Assembly (NCBI GenBank): GCA_964596165.1
Contig: CAZQTW010000007.1
Span: forward strand, 62,001 to 126,000
Direction: 5' to 3'
DNA: 64,000 nucleotides
Source of the DNA: CAYUQT01 sp964596165
Lineage (GTDB): Bacteria > Planctomycetota > Phycisphaerae > UBA1845 > JAFGLZ01
In this document: piece by piece, positions 26,840-36,020 of the stretch
How the letters are laid out: the number at the start of each line of letters is the position of its first letter
Numbering within the stretch: the first letter of the stretch is position 1
Made by a program: the position numbers and the translations under genes
The notes under the pieces: generated by a model
Database searches by the model: none
What the model saw: only the letters and a program-made list of their open reading frames with translations
What the model was told of the DNA's origin: nothing

Positions 26840-28750
26840 CTACCTTACAGACAGTGCGTACAGCGATGCGCTGAGCGGCGGCAGCGTCAGCCGGTTCTTC
26901 AGGCCGGTGCATGGTTCTTCGCGGACGACCACCGCCGGCGGCCGGCCCGGCTTGTTGGCCGCCATCGGATCGAGACCGGCGATCCGGTACAGGCGGCCTT
27001 CGCCTGTGAGCGCGGCGCCCTTCAGATCCATGGACAGATCGATGTCCTTGACCGTCGGGTTGACGATCGAAACCGTCAGGACTTTTCGGTCCTGTGTCCA
27101 GGCGGCGGCCACGTCGAGCGGCTCGACATTTCCGTCAACCGCGACCGGCGTGCTGCCGAATTGGTGACGATAGACCTTGAGCACCAGCCCGGTCGTATCA
27201 AAGACAGCCTCCGTCTTGCTCGTCTTGATCGCGCCGATCACGTTGACCGTCTGGGCGTAGTTGGCCATGAAGATGATGTCCGTGCAGCGACTGTATTCGT
27301 TGATGCCGGCGGCGATGCCGAGGGCGTCCTTGAGGTGATACTGCACGCCGATCTCCCCATAGAGGTCCGGCCCATACCAGTAGTTCCATTCGTCCATCGC
27401 AATGCGGATGTCCTTGCCCTTGAGCGCGTCGATCTTCTTGCGGTAGTCGCGGTGGGCATTGGCGATCCGTCGGATGTTGTTAGGGATCTGCCGGATGTGG
27501 TCCACCACGTCCGGCTTATCGCCGCAGTAGAAATGCTCGCTCATCAGCTCCATGTGGCCGGCGCACTCCTTGAGCATGCGCTCGCTCCACGGCCCGACGG
27601 CGCCGACGGCGATGCATTTGATGGAGGGGTCTACCTTACGCATCGCGTCGACGAACTGATTGTGTTTTTGCGTGTATTTCTCCAACGGCATGTGGCCAAG
27701 CTGCCAGTTGCCGTACATCTCGTTGCCGATACCCCACCATGTCACCTTGTAGGGCTCGGCGTGCCCATTCTTCGCGCGGAGCCGCCCCATCGGCGTCTCG
27801 GGCCCGCCGTTGGCATATTCGAGTTCCTCGATGGCCATCTCGACCTGACCCAGGCCGGTATTGACGACGATCAACGGCTCGGTCTTCAGCTCGCGGCAGA
27901 AGACGATGAATTCATCCATGCCGAAATCGTTGTGCTCGACGCCTTTCCAGGCGGGGTTCTTGCGCGGCGGTCGGCGGTCCGGATCGCCGAGGCCGTCTTT
28001 CCAGTTATAGCCGCTGACGAAGTTGCCGCCGGGCCAGCGGTAGATCGGGGCGTCCAATTCCTTGAGCAGTTTAAGCGTGTCGGCCCGCATGCCGTGGACG
28101 TTGTCGGCGGGCATGAGTGAGACGGCGCCGATTCGGAACCTGCCTCTGCCCCGGCCGGCGATCTCGAGCCTGCCGTCGTCGGTGTCGGCGCCGGCGGTGA
28201 ATCGCAGCGGCCACTTCTTGTAGTCCGCCGAAAGATGGTCGAAGGTGGCCGACTGTCGATCGCCTGCTCCGGGACCCCAGATCAGACTGACCTGGACGGA
28301 TTCCACGTCGTCATCGACCGCCACGACGATGCGCCCGACGTATTCACGTCCTTTGAGCAGACCCAGACCGCCCTGAACGATGCCGCACGGCGAGTCGCCG
28401 CTCAGTCGGACTTCAGGTGTGTGCTCGCCGACCAGTTGGTTCTGCTTGATCATCGTAACGGTGTCAGCGGTACCGAGGGTCTTCCAGGGCGAGTCGTTTG
28501 CACCGACGGGGTAGAAGAACTTTCGGTCTTCGAGCATCTCGGCCCAGATGCCGCCGTAGATGCACCTACCGAGGTGTTCGATGAACTGGCCATAGATGTA
28601 CTTCGAGATCGGTTCGGCCGTCTTGCCGGCGTCGATCGTGACTGCGGGTTGTGGATTCGCGGGCTCGGCGGCGAGCGAATCCGTGGCGCCCAACCAGAGG
28701 AGGCCGCAGATACACAAGAAAACGGTTGTAACGCAAGAGTTCATCGACAT
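26840..28750 (-). CDS. Secreted GH51 alpha-L-arabinofuranosidase
   Basis: A 636-residue protein with a signal peptide ending near ASLAA. The mature part begins with a carbohydrate-binding-like region and YIYGQFIEHLGRCIYGGIW, a GH51 hallmark. The barrel holds WWGIGNEMYGNW with Glu344 as acid/base and IAMDEWNYWYGP with Glu454 as nucleophile. A C-terminal beta-sandwich follows. It removes arabinofuranosyl side chains from arabinoxylan, arabinan or arabinogalactan. The gene lies 19 bases upstream of the Dph6-like gene on the same strand, but no functional link is evident. Confidence 0.92.
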   Translation of the reverse strand: MSMNSCVTTVFLCICGLLWLGATDSLAAEPANPQPAVTIDAGKTAEPISKYIYGQFIEHLGRCIYGGIWAEMLEDRKFFYPVGANDSPWKTLGTADTVTMIKQNQLVGEHTPEVRLSGDSPCGIVQGGLGLLKGREYVGRIVVAVDDDVESVQVSLIWGPGAGDRQSATFDHLSADYKKWPLRFTAGADTDDGRLEIAGRGRGRFRIGAVSLMPADNVHGMRADTLKLLKELDAPIYRWPGGNFVSGYNWKDGLGDPDRRPPRKNPAWKGVEHNDFGMDEFIVFCRELKTEPLIVVNTGLGQVEMAIEELEYANGGPETPMGRLRAKNGHAEPYKVTWWGIGNEMYGNWQLGHMPLEKYTQKHNQFVDAMRKVDPSIKCIAVGAVGPWSERMLKECAGHMELMSEHFYCGDKPDVVDHIRQIPNNIRRIANAHRDYRKKIDALKGKDIRIAMDEWNYWYGPDLYGEIGVQYHLKDALGIAAGINEYSRCTDIIFMANYAQTVNVIGAIKTSKTEAVFDTTGLVLKVYRHQFGSTPVAVDGNVEPLDVAAAWTQDRKVLTVSIVNPTVKDIDLSMDLKGAALTGEGRLYRIAGLDPMAANKPGRPPAVVVREEPCTGLKNRLTLPPLSASLYALSVR

Positions 28751-28936
28751 TATCTCCTTTTCGTGACGTGCGGTCCAGAGCGGGCATAAGTGTAACTACT
28801 CTGCCTTTGGCAGGCCAGCCCCCGTGAGTGCCATGTGAAGCGGCCGGATCATCGAGGGCATCAGGCCTCGTGCGGCCCCTTCCAACCGCATTGGGGAGGA
28901 ACCCCAGAATCCCGGCGTTTTTCACTAGTTTTGCAC

Positions 28937-28964
28937 TTGCATCGGCACATATGGCCGCTATATT
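28937..28964 (+). promoter_or_regulatory. Putative recA promoter
   Basis: TTGCAT and TATATT are separated by 16 bases, about 60 bases upstream of the recA ATG, in the only AT-rich stretch of the 271-base gap. Confidence 0.55.
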
Positions 28965-28971
28965 GATACCC

Positions 28972-28986
28972 GAACACAAACCGAAC
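28972..28986. promoter_or_regulatory. GAAC-N7-GAAC element near the recA start site
   Basis: GAAC at 28972-28975 and 28983-28986 are separated by 7 bases, just after the -10 hexamer. Read on the other strand this is GTTC-N7-GTTC, the LexA box form known from Alphaproteobacteria. Whether this LexA binds it is unproven. Confidence 0.35.
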
Positions 28987-29021
28987 TTTTACCCGGAACG
29001 GAGCTGTCTGGAGAACGAGTC

Positions 29022-30092
29022 ATGTCTGAAGAGATGCACGCGAAACGAGAGCAGGCCCTCAGTCGTGCGATTCAGCAGATTGAGAAGACTTACGGCAAGG
29101 GCGCGATCATGCACCTGGAAGGTGTGGCATCGGCATCCGTGGATGGGATCAGCACGGGCGCGCTTTCGCTGGACTTGGCGTTGGGTGGGCGAGGGATTCC
29201 GCGGGGGCGCGTAGTTGAGATCTTCGGACCCGAGAGCAGCGGCAAGACGACGCTCGCCCTGTCGATCATGGCGCAGGCACAGAAGGGGGACGGAGTCGCC
29301 GCCTTGATCGACGCCGAGCACGCCTTTGATCCCTCGTGGGCCAAGCGGATCGGCGTGAATCTGGAATCGCTGATGGTCAACCAGCCGAGCAGCGGCGAGG
29401 AGGCACTCGACATTTGCGAGATGCTCGTTCGGAGCAACGCGGTTGACATCATTGCGGTCGACTCGGTCGCTGCCCTGATTCCCAAGGCCGAGATCGAGGG
29501 GCAGATGGGAGACACCCACGTCGGCATCCAGGCCCGCCTGATGAGCCAGGCCATGCGGAAGCTCACCGCCGCTATCGCCAAATCGCGGACCATCGTCATT
29601 TTCATCAACCAGATCCGCGAGAAGATCGGCGTGATGTTCGGCAACCCGGAGACGACGCCCGGGGGTCGTGCGTTGAAGTTCTACAGTTCGGTCCGCATCG
29701 ACGTGAGGCGGATCAGCACGATCAAAGAGGGTGAAACGGCCGTCGGCATCCACATTCGCGCCAAGGTCGTCAAGAACAAGGTGGCGCCGCCGTTTCGCGA
29801 GGCCGAGTTCGATCTCATGTTCGCCAGCGGCATCAGCCGCGAGGGAGACTTGCTCGATCTGGCGGTCAACCACAACATCATTGAGAAGAGCGGTGCATGG
29901 TTTACGTATGGGCAGGTGCGGCTTGGGCAGGGCCGCGAGAACGTGAAACAATTCTTGAAGGATAATCCCGATCTGGCCGAAGAGATTCGCAAGGGCATCC
30001 TGGTCAAGTGCGGGGTGGCGGCCGAGCAACCTGCGGCGGCGCAGGCCGAGACCGAATCGACCGCCAAGGATGACAAGAAGAAACGGAAGTAG
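29022..30092 (+). CDS. recA: Recombinase RecA
   Basis: A 356-residue protein, the normal length, from the ATG at 29022 with GGAG upstream. Walker A is GPESSGKTT (69-77). Further signatures are VDSVAALIPKAEIEGQMGD with the Walker B region, and the DNA-binding loop 2 segment NQIREKIGVMFGNPETTPGG, both almost invariant in the family. The tail is Ala/Glu/Lys rich. It forms ATP-dependent filaments on single-stranded DNA for recombination and activates LexA self-cleavage; lexA is 9 kb away in this window. The HtrA gene follows 10 bases after its stop. Confidence 0.98.
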   Translation: MSEEMHAKREQALSRAIQQIEKTYGKGAIMHLEGVASASVDGISTGALSLDLALGGRGIPRGRVVEIFGPESSGKTTLALSIMAQAQKGDGVAALIDAEHAFDPSWAKRIGVNLESLMVNQPSSGEEALDICEMLVRSNAVDIIAVDSVAALIPKAEIEGQMGDTHVGIQARLMSQAMRKLTAAIAKSRTIVIFINQIREKIGVMFGNPETTPGGRALKFYSSVRIDVRRISTIKEGETAVGIHIRAKVVKNKVAPPFREAEFDLMFASGISREGDLLDLAVNHNIIEKSGAWFTYGQVRLGQGRENVKQFLKDNPDLAEEIRKGILVKCGVAAEQPAAAQAETESTAKDDKKKRK

Positions 30093-30102
30093 GCCGTCGT
30101 AC

Positions 30103-31668
30103 ATGTCTGCCGCAATTCGCGAGATACGTCACGGATGGCGGGCGTCGAGCTTGCCGCGGGTCTTGTGCGTGTGGGCAATTGGGACCGCCGGACCGGCCTT
30201 GTGGATGGGGCAGGGCGGCTGTGCCACGTCGCCCACGACGGTGGCGCCGACCGAATCGGTCCGGGCAGGAGGCCGAAAATCCACGACGACCGCTCAATCC
30301 AGCGCCGTCCTCCGCCCCGCGCGGACGGGTGTCATCGGGCCCGTTGCGGATCTGCAGGCGATCCAGAACGCCTTTGAGAACCTGGCCCGGCGGGTCGCTC
30401 CGAGCGTGGTAACGATCAAATCGGTGCGGTACAACGTCAGGCCGCCCGCGACGCGCGAGGTCATGTCGCAGGGGCGCCCTCGGCTGACATACGAACGACG
30501 GACATCGGGCGCGGGAAGCGGCGTGATCGTCCGCGCCGACGGCATGATATTGACGAACGAGCACGTGATTCACGACGCCGAGGAGATCGTCATTCACCTG
30601 AACGACGGGCGGGAGTTTCTCGCCTATGTCGTTCAGATCGACCCCCGAAGCGATCTGGCCGTCCTGCAAATCGAGACGCATGGCCTGTCGCCCGCCGTCC
30701 TGGGCGATGTGGCGACGGTAAAGCAGGGACACCTGGTCTTCGCGATGGGCAATCCGTTCGGCGTCGCTTCGGAGGTGGGCAACGCCTCGCTGAGTTGGGG
30801 CCTCGTCAGCGCGCTGGGGCGGCCACTTCCGTTGCTGGGCGCGGCCGAGGACCGCTACTACGGCAACCTGATCGAGACCACCGCGCCGATCAACCCGGGT
30901 AATTCGGGCGGCCCGCTTTTCGACATCTATGGCCGCGTCATCGGGATCAATACCGCGATCAGCACGCGAACGGGGCGGAGTGAGGGCGTCGGCTTTGCCG
31001 TGCCGATCTGTCCGCGCACGCGGCGGATCATCGATACGCTGATTCGCGGCGACGAGGTAGAGTATGGTCTGCTGGGCGTGATGGCCCGGACACCGGATGA
31101 TCACGAACGAGAGGCCGCGGGAGGTCCCAAAACGCGCGGCGCCCTGGTGGAGAGCCTCGATCCCGGCTCGCCGGCCGAGAAGGCCCAGATCCGACCGGGT
31201 GATCTGATCATCCGGTACGACGGTCAGGACGTGTTCGATGCCGACCATCTGGTCCGCATGGTGGGCAGTACCTCGCCGGGGCAACCCGTTGACGTAACGT
31301 TTCTTCGGAACCGAAAGACGACGACACTGCAGTTGGCCTTGGCCCGGCGCGAGCGCACCGGCACGGAGGATACGGCGCCGGTTCGATGGCGCGGGCTGAT
31401 GGTGGTGCCGATGACGCCGGACAATCGCCGTGCGTTCAACCTGTCCCTGCTCGCGGTCGGCGACGCCGGCGGTTTGATCATCGCCAAGGTCCGGCCGGGT
31501 TCGCCCGCCGAACAAGCGGGGGCCAAGCCCGGCATGGTCGTCACGAAGATCGGCGAACAGACGGTCGGAACGTTGCGCCAGCTTCGTCAGGCAATCCGTG
31601 CCACGAAGACGCAGCCCGCCGGGATCGCTCTGCAGGATGGAACACGGTTGACGATTCCGGCCAGTTGA
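30103..31668 (+). CDS. HtrA/DegP-family serine protease with two PDZ domains
   Basis: A 521-residue protein from the ATG at 30103; an upstream ATG at 30070 would overlap recA and lacks a ribosome site. An N-terminal signal or anchor ends near MGQGGC, possibly a lipobox. The trypsin-like domain carries His154 (NEHVIHD), Asp184 (RSDLAVL) and Ser268 (PGNSGGPLF). Two PDZ domains follow at about 320-415 and 425-515, each with a GSPAE-type loop (PGSPAEKAQIRPGD, PGSPAEQAGAKPGM). It acts in envelope protein quality control. The linker before the protease domain is Ser/Thr/Pro rich. Co-transcription with recA is possible given the 10-base gap. Confidence 0.92.
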   Translation: MSAAIREIRHGWRASSLPRVLCVWAIGTAGPALWMGQGGCATSPTTVAPTESVRAGGRKSTTTAQSSAVLRPARTGVIGPVADLQAIQNAFENLARRVAPSVVTIKSVRYNVRPPATREVMSQGRPRLTYERRTSGAGSGVIVRADGMILTNEHVIHDAEEIVIHLNDGREFLAYVVQIDPRSDLAVLQIETHGLSPAVLGDVATVKQGHLVFAMGNPFGVASEVGNASLSWGLVSALGRPLPLLGAAEDRYYGNLIETTAPINPGNSGGPLFDIYGRVIGINTAISTRTGRSEGVGFAVPICPRTRRIIDTLIRGDEVEYGLLGVMARTPDDHEREAAGGPKTRGALVESLDPGSPAEKAQIRPGDLIIRYDGQDVFDADHLVRMVGSTSPGQPVDVTFLRNRKTTTLQLALARRERTGTEDTAPVRWRGLMVVPMTPDNRRAFNLSLLAVGDAGGLIIAKVRPGSPAEQAGAKPGMVVTKIGEQTVGTLRQLRQAIRATKTQPAGIALQDGTRLTIPAS

Positions 31669-31675
31669 CGGCCTC

Positions 31676-31721
31676 TTGACCAACCACGCTGGCCTAGGTA
31701 AGCTCATAGGTAGATTCCTAT
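31676..31721 (+). promoter_or_regulatory. Putative promoter and operator of the VapBC pair
   Basis: TTGACC (31676-31681) and TAAGCT (31699-31704) are separated by 17 bases. A short dyad ATAGG-N6-CCTAT (31706-31721) sits at the expected start site, where VapBC complexes often repress their own operon. Confidence 0.35.
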
Positions 31722-31734
31722 AAAGGCGTCGACC

Positions 31735-31983
31735 ATGCAGACCGAGCAGGCCAACTTCATGTTGCCCGCCGAACTTCTGCGAGAACTCCGCGCCCGCGTC
31801 CCCCGCGGGCAGCAGAGCCATGTGGTTGCCGATGCGCTCCGCCGTGAGTTGAGGCGGATGGCTTTGGTACAGGCGATCGAGAACAGTTTCGGCGCGTGGA
31901 AGGGACATTCACATCGTGAGTTATCCGGCGGCACGGGGGCGTATGTCCGCAGGTCTCGGCGGTCATCACGCGGGAGCGCGTAA
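31735..31983 (+). CDS. vapB: VapB-like antitoxin
   Basis: An 82-residue protein immediately before a PIN-domain toxin gene. The first 45 residues (MLPAELLRELRARVPRGQQSHVVADALRRELR) fit a ribbon-helix-helix DNA-binding fold. The Arg/Ser-rich end would be the toxin-binding tail. It should neutralise VapC and repress the operon. The assignment rests on position and fold rather than strong sequence similarity. Confidence 0.65.
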   Translation: MQTEQANFMLPAELLRELRARVPRGQQSHVVADALRRELRRMALVQAIENSFGAWKGHSHRELSGGTGAYVRRSRRSSRGSA

Positions 31984-31985
31984 CC

Positions 31986-32369
31986 ATGCCGGTTCGCGTC
32001 CTGATCGATAGTGACGTGCTGATTGACTTTCTTCGCGGAAAGCCGGGCGCGAAGGAGGCGATTGCGGTTGTTGCGAGAGAGAGCCTTCCTTGTTGCTCGG
32101 TAATCACCGTGGCCGAGATTCGCGCCGGGATGAAGCCCGATGAAGAGACGGCCACGATGGCCTTGCTCGACGCTCTCGAGGTTCTGGACGTCGACAGAGA
32201 AACGGCCCTAACGGCGGGGGCCTTGAGACAGGCTTCTGCGTTCAGACAGGAGTTGGATGACTGTCTGATCGCGGCCACTGCCATTGGCGCCAAGGCCAGA
32301 CTGCTGACGCACAATCCGAGACATTATCGACATATGGGCCTGGACGTCCTTCCAGCCATGTACCGATGA
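31986..32369 (+). CDS. vapC: VapC-like PIN-domain ribonuclease toxin
   Basis: A 127-residue PIN domain starting 2 bases after the antitoxin stop. Acidic metal ligands are visible: LIDSDVLIDFL with Asp8, TVAEIRAG with Glu45, and LDDCLIAATA near 93. The fourth position is in LLTHNPRHY, where Asn is the common residue. VapC toxins cleave tRNA or rRNA when the antitoxin is degraded. The ribosome site overlaps the end of vapB, which supports translational coupling. Confidence 0.85.
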   Translation: MPVRVLIDSDVLIDFLRGKPGAKEAIAVVARESLPCCSVITVAEIRAGMKPDEETATMALLDALEVLDVDRETALTAGALRQASAFRQELDDCLIAATAIGAKARLLTHNPRHYRHMGLDVLPAMYR

Positions 32370-32482
32370 CAGGAACCTCTGACGCGATCTTGCGCAGGCG
32401 CGCTTCCGTCGAGGGTTCCTGGCATAGTTGCATGGAGTCGAGCTTGTAGTGTTGGTGCCCTCTTCTTACGATACCGGTCCTC

Positions 32483-33706
32483 ATGGAACGTCGACTTCGC
32501 AGACTGCTCTGCCTGTTCCTTCTGCCGGGCAGTCTCTGGGCGCAGACGGCGGACAGACTGCCGCTCAAAGTCAACCTGGTGCCCGATTTCGACCGATTCG
32601 GCCTCGTGCCCCGATCGCAGGGAAAACGCGATACCTGTTCCCTGTTTGCCATCACTGCCTTGGCCGAGTTCGAGGCCGCCGCGTCCCCGGCCACACGACC
32701 AAAGCGGTTCTCCGACGAGTTCCTGATCTGGGCTGCAAACGAGGCCACCGGCCTCAAGGGCGATCAAGCGATGTTCTACGAGGCCGTCCACGGCCTCAAT
32801 GTGTTCGGAATCTGCACGGCCGACCTCATGCCCTATGCCCTTATCGGCGACCCCAATCGCCGTCCGTCCGAGCGAGCCTTGGCGAGCGCCAAGACGCTCA
32901 GTCATCGGTGGAAGGTTCACTGGATCAAGCGCTGGGACCTCCGGAACGTCCTCACGAACTCGCACCTGCTGGACATCAAGAGCTCGTTGGCCCGGCGACA
33001 CCCGGTGGCCTGCGGTTTGCGCTGGCCGAAGAAGCCCAAAGGTCACGAGCTTCTGGATGTCCCGCCGCCCGACGACGTGATCGATGGCCACAGCATCGCG
33101 TTCGTCGGCTACGAGGATGATGCCAACAGGGCGGGTGGCGGCGTGCTCGTCTTTCGGAACAGCGCCGGAGCTAACTGGGGCAACCGGGGCTACGGCCTGA
33201 TGTCGTACGCGTATGCCCGGGCGTACGCCAATGATGCGTTGTGGCTTGAATTTGGCCCGCCGGGCAGCGAGATTCCGATCGAGCGATTTGAGGCTGAGTC
33301 CTTGCCCGTCACGCACGGAGAGCTGTGCTCGACCGCCCTGCAGGATATGACCGAATGGGGCGCGCCCATGTGGGGCGGAGGCAAGCAGCTTCTGTGTAAG
33401 GCGAGGTCGGGCGGCTTCGTTGAGTTGAGCTTCGACGTTCGCCGAGCCGGTCGCTATCGGTTATGCGTGTCGGCCACCGCTGCGCCGGATTATGGCCGGA
33501 TCCGCATGTCGGTTGATGAGGCAAACGCCGGACCGATGGTGGACCTCTACGCCGGTCGCGTGTGTCCCGCCGGACTCCTGGAGCTTGGCGTCCACGACCT
33601 GGCGGCCGGCCGACATTTCATCCGGTTCAAGGCCGTCGGCAAGAACCCCGCTTCGACCGGCACCTTCTTCGGGATCGATACAATCGATTTGCGGTTGGCC
33701 GACTGA
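32483..33706 (+). CDS. Secreted papain-like (C1) protease with C-terminal beta domain
   Basis: A 407-residue protein with a signal peptide ending near LWAQ. The catalytic set of family C1 is present: Gln47 and Cys52 in QGKRDTCSLFA, His203 in DGHSIAFVGYED, and Asn226 in FRNSAGANWGNRGYG. There is no clear propeptide with an ERFNIN motif. Residues about 268-405 form a separate beta-sandwich (FVELSFDVRRAGRYRLCVSATAAPDYG, AGRHFIRFKAVG), similar to the carbohydrate-binding-like C-terminal domains of planctomycete glycosidases. It may be a surface-targeted protease that binds glycans. Confidence 0.8.
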   Translation: MERRLRRLLCLFLLPGSLWAQTADRLPLKVNLVPDFDRFGLVPRSQGKRDTCSLFAITALAEFEAAASPATRPKRFSDEFLIWAANEATGLKGDQAMFYEAVHGLNVFGICTADLMPYALIGDPNRRPSERALASAKTLSHRWKVHWIKRWDLRNVLTNSHLLDIKSSLARRHPVACGLRWPKKPKGHELLDVPPPDDVIDGHSIAFVGYEDDANRAGGGVLVFRNSAGANWGNRGYGLMSYAYARAYANDALWLEFGPPGSEIPIERFEAESLPVTHGELCSTALQDMTEWGAPMWGGGKQLLCKARSGGFVELSFDVRRAGRYRLCVSATAAPDYGRIRMSVDEANAGPMVDLYAGRVCPAGLLELGVHDLAAGRHFIRFKAVGKNPASTGTFFGIDTIDLRLAD

Positions 33707-33730
33707 GAAGACCGAGCGTGTCGTTCGGCT

Positions 33731-35665
33731 CTACTCCTTCGGCCGGAGCGTCGCCGAGGCCGGATCGATCGCCAAGTGGCCGTCGCGTTTGGTAATACCC
33801 AGGATCTTGTCCAGGCGCGGTTCCAGCGGATCGGGGCCGGTCAGGCCGAGCTTCGCTCGGACCTCGCGCCGCAGCCACCAGAAACCGGAGTTCCACGAAT
33901 ACAGGTGGTGGCCATAAGGCTTGCCGGTGTTGGTGTCCAACGATTCATGGAACGCGGGCATCCAGGCGAGTTCCTTTTCCAGGCGCCAGAGCAACTTATC
34001 GTCGACCCAGTTCGGATCCATGCCGTGGATCAGGCCGTCGAGGTAGTTTGCCGCGTCGTTGAGGAACCACGAGCCGCCGAAGACGTAGGCGCCGCTATGG
34101 CCGTCGAGCAGGTCGCCGTTCGCCTTTGAGATGACCCGCATGCCGTAGGGCGTCTGAATCTTCATCGTGGTCTCGAGGTGCTTTTTCACCATCTCGTCGG
34201 GCAACAGCTTGCGGCCGAAGACGGCATACGTCAGCACCTCGCCGTAGAGGGCGTCCTGACCGACATGGTCCTGCTGTTTGAGGCTTGTGGCGAAATAGCC
34301 TCCGGCCTTGTTGAACATTCGCGCATAGCCGGCGATCGCCTTGTCGATCTCCGCGTCGGTCACCTTGAATCCCAACTCGCGGGCGGCCAGCAGGGCGCCG
34401 CAATGGAAGCCTTGGTTCGACGACGGCGCATCATCGTCGTCGTAGGGTAGCTGGTCGTGATAGGTCTTCATGCAAGCCCGGTCCGACGTCAGCCGTGGCG
34501 GGACGTAGAGTCCGTCGACCTCGTGACGGCGGATGAACTCATAGGCCCTCGTCACCGTTCGCGGGTCGATGTCGGCCCCGGCCTTCTTCACCATCATCGA
34601 CCAGATCAGGTAGTACTGGGCGTTATCCTCGTAGTCGACGCGCTCGTAGAAGACGGCCGCCTGCGACTCGGCGTCGTATTTCGGGTCGTCCAGCCCGCGG
34701 CTCATCCAAAATCCGTCGCTCACCCACTGTTTCCAGCCGTAGCCGACGCCCGAGATGAAGATGAAGTCACTTTCCGGCCGGAGCAGGTTACGACGGAGCA
34801 GCAGATACGACGTATTCCGCAGGATGGCCTCCAGACCCGATCGGTTGAATCCCTTCGCGTTCGCCAGGGCGACATGTGCGGCCAATTGAACGTCGTAGAG
34901 TGACGTGGCCGGTGAGTCGAAGATCCAGGTCCTGTAGGTCTGGGTTTGGCCGATCTCGATATGTTGCCAGCCGTCGAACGCCGCGCGATAGACGCTGGTG
35001 GCATCGACGCCGCGAGGAATTGAAATGGTCCGCCGGGCGGAGCCGTCTCCCGTTGTCAGCGACAGCCGTCGCTTGGCGACATCGAAGGCCATGAAGCAGC
35101 GATTCTCCCAAAGCCCGGGCGTGTCGCCGACAAAGCCGAAGAACCTGTCATCAACCCGGCAGCCGAGCATGGGAAACGTCTGGCGGGCGTCCTGGTTGAA
35201 CTCGGGCCCCGCGCAGCCCGGGCTGTAGGCCTTCGTCGCGGGCTCCTTGCCGGTAAAGGAGTAGAAGTCGCCCTGGGTCGGCGCCTGCCAGCCCAGTTCG
35301 AGGTAGTACCGCTGGTCGGACTGTGCGGTGACGGTGACGGCTCGCTCGATGAGGTTCGGGTTGATCCGCCTCCAGGTCTCAGAAAGCGACAGGCCCGTCG
35401 CCTTGCCCCCGGTCAGCGTGATCGTACCGTCCTTCGGGTTGGCTTCGGCGTACCGGACGGCCGTCGTGCCGGTCGGCTGGACGACGATCAGGCTGGAATT
35501 CGTTTCGATCGGCGAGAAGAGAATCTCCTTGCCGTCGACGATCTGGACGCAAAAACCGTCCGCAGCCCTCACGAGATCGAATTGGACGTCGGCTTGGACG
35601 ACCGCCGTCGTACCGATGAACGCGACGAACATTGGAATCCGGCCTGCAAACGTGTCTCCGCGCAT
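33731..35665 (-). CDS. Secreted protein with helical-barrel domain, glycosidase-like, function unknown
   Basis: A 644-residue protein from the ATG at 35665, which has GGAGG six bases before it. A signal peptide ends near VVQADV. Residues 30-240 form a beta-rich domain (ETWRRINPNLIERAVTVT). Residues 280-600 are mainly helical with aromatic-rich repeats (FWMSRGLDDPKYDAESQAAVFYER, YVFGGSWFLNDAANYLDGL, WNSGFWWLRREV), which suggests an alpha/alpha toroid like six-hairpin glycosidases. I cannot name a catalytic pair. A role in polysaccharide breakdown is inferred from the fold and neighbours. Confidence 0.6.
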   Translation of the reverse strand: MRGDTFAGRIPMFVAFIGTTAVVQADVQFDLVRAADGFCVQIVDGKEILFSPIETNSSLIVVQPTGTTAVRYAEANPKDGTITLTGGKATGLSLSETWRRINPNLIERAVTVTAQSDQRYYLELGWQAPTQGDFYSFTGKEPATKAYSPGCAGPEFNQDARQTFPMLGCRVDDRFFGFVGDTPGLWENRCFMAFDVAKRRLSLTTGDGSARRTISIPRGVDATSVYRAAFDGWQHIEIGQTQTYRTWIFDSPATSLYDVQLAAHVALANAKGFNRSGLEAILRNTSYLLLRRNLLRPESDFIFISGVGYGWKQWVSDGFWMSRGLDDPKYDAESQAAVFYERVDYEDNAQYYLIWSMMVKKAGADIDPRTVTRAYEFIRRHEVDGLYVPPRLTSDRACMKTYHDQLPYDDDDAPSSNQGFHCGALLAARELGFKVTDAEIDKAIAGYARMFNKAGGYFATSLKQQDHVGQDALYGEVLTYAVFGRKLLPDEMVKKHLETTMKIQTPYGMRVISKANGDLLDGHSGAYVFGGSWFLNDAANYLDGLIHGMDPNWVDDKLLWRLEKELAWMPAFHESLDTNTGKPYGHHLYSWNSGFWWLRREVRAKLGLTGPDPLEPRLDKILGITKRDGHLAIDPASATLRPKE

Positions 35666-36016
35666 GCCTCGCCTCCTGCCTTGGGCAGAAGTTGTAGCGG
35701 CACGAAAGGTTCTGTGGAAGGGCGCTGATGGAAGGATTTCAGTGGATCTGTTGTTCGCAGGCTGACGGTGCGTTATTGCCTCACCCGGATTGGCAACCAC
35801 CAGGCACGTTCGTAAGGCACGTTGTCCGGCGGGGGGTTTGCGAGCTTCTCTTGCCGGACCTTGACCCGACAGCACGTCCTCGACGTCTTGAAACGGTCTT
35901 GGCAGTCCAGGTAAACCGCGTCGTTCCTGCTCGCGTCGCTGCAATCGCGCCAAGGCTTCTGTCTAAACCTGTCTGAATGTGTACGATGCCTTGTCCCCTC
36001 ATCGGTGACGGCTAGC
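35666..36016. other. Gap of 351 bases with a coding-like minus-strand fragment
   Basis: On the minus strand, from about 35940 to a stop at 35773, the sequence reads NDAVYLDCQDRFKT, then CCRVKVRQEKLANPPPDN and ERAWWLPIRVRQ. Third positions are high in G and C. Codon use becomes poor upstream, so this looks like the C-terminal remnant of a lost gene, or a small unrecognised gene of up to 88 codons starting at 36039. No promoter or hairpin stands out. Confidence 0.35.
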
Positions 36017-36020
36017 ATGA

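Noticed and set aside
31735..32369. Phage or plasmid island around VapBC
   Set aside because: No integrase, att repeat or composition break was seen; the pair sits between ordinary chromosomal genes.
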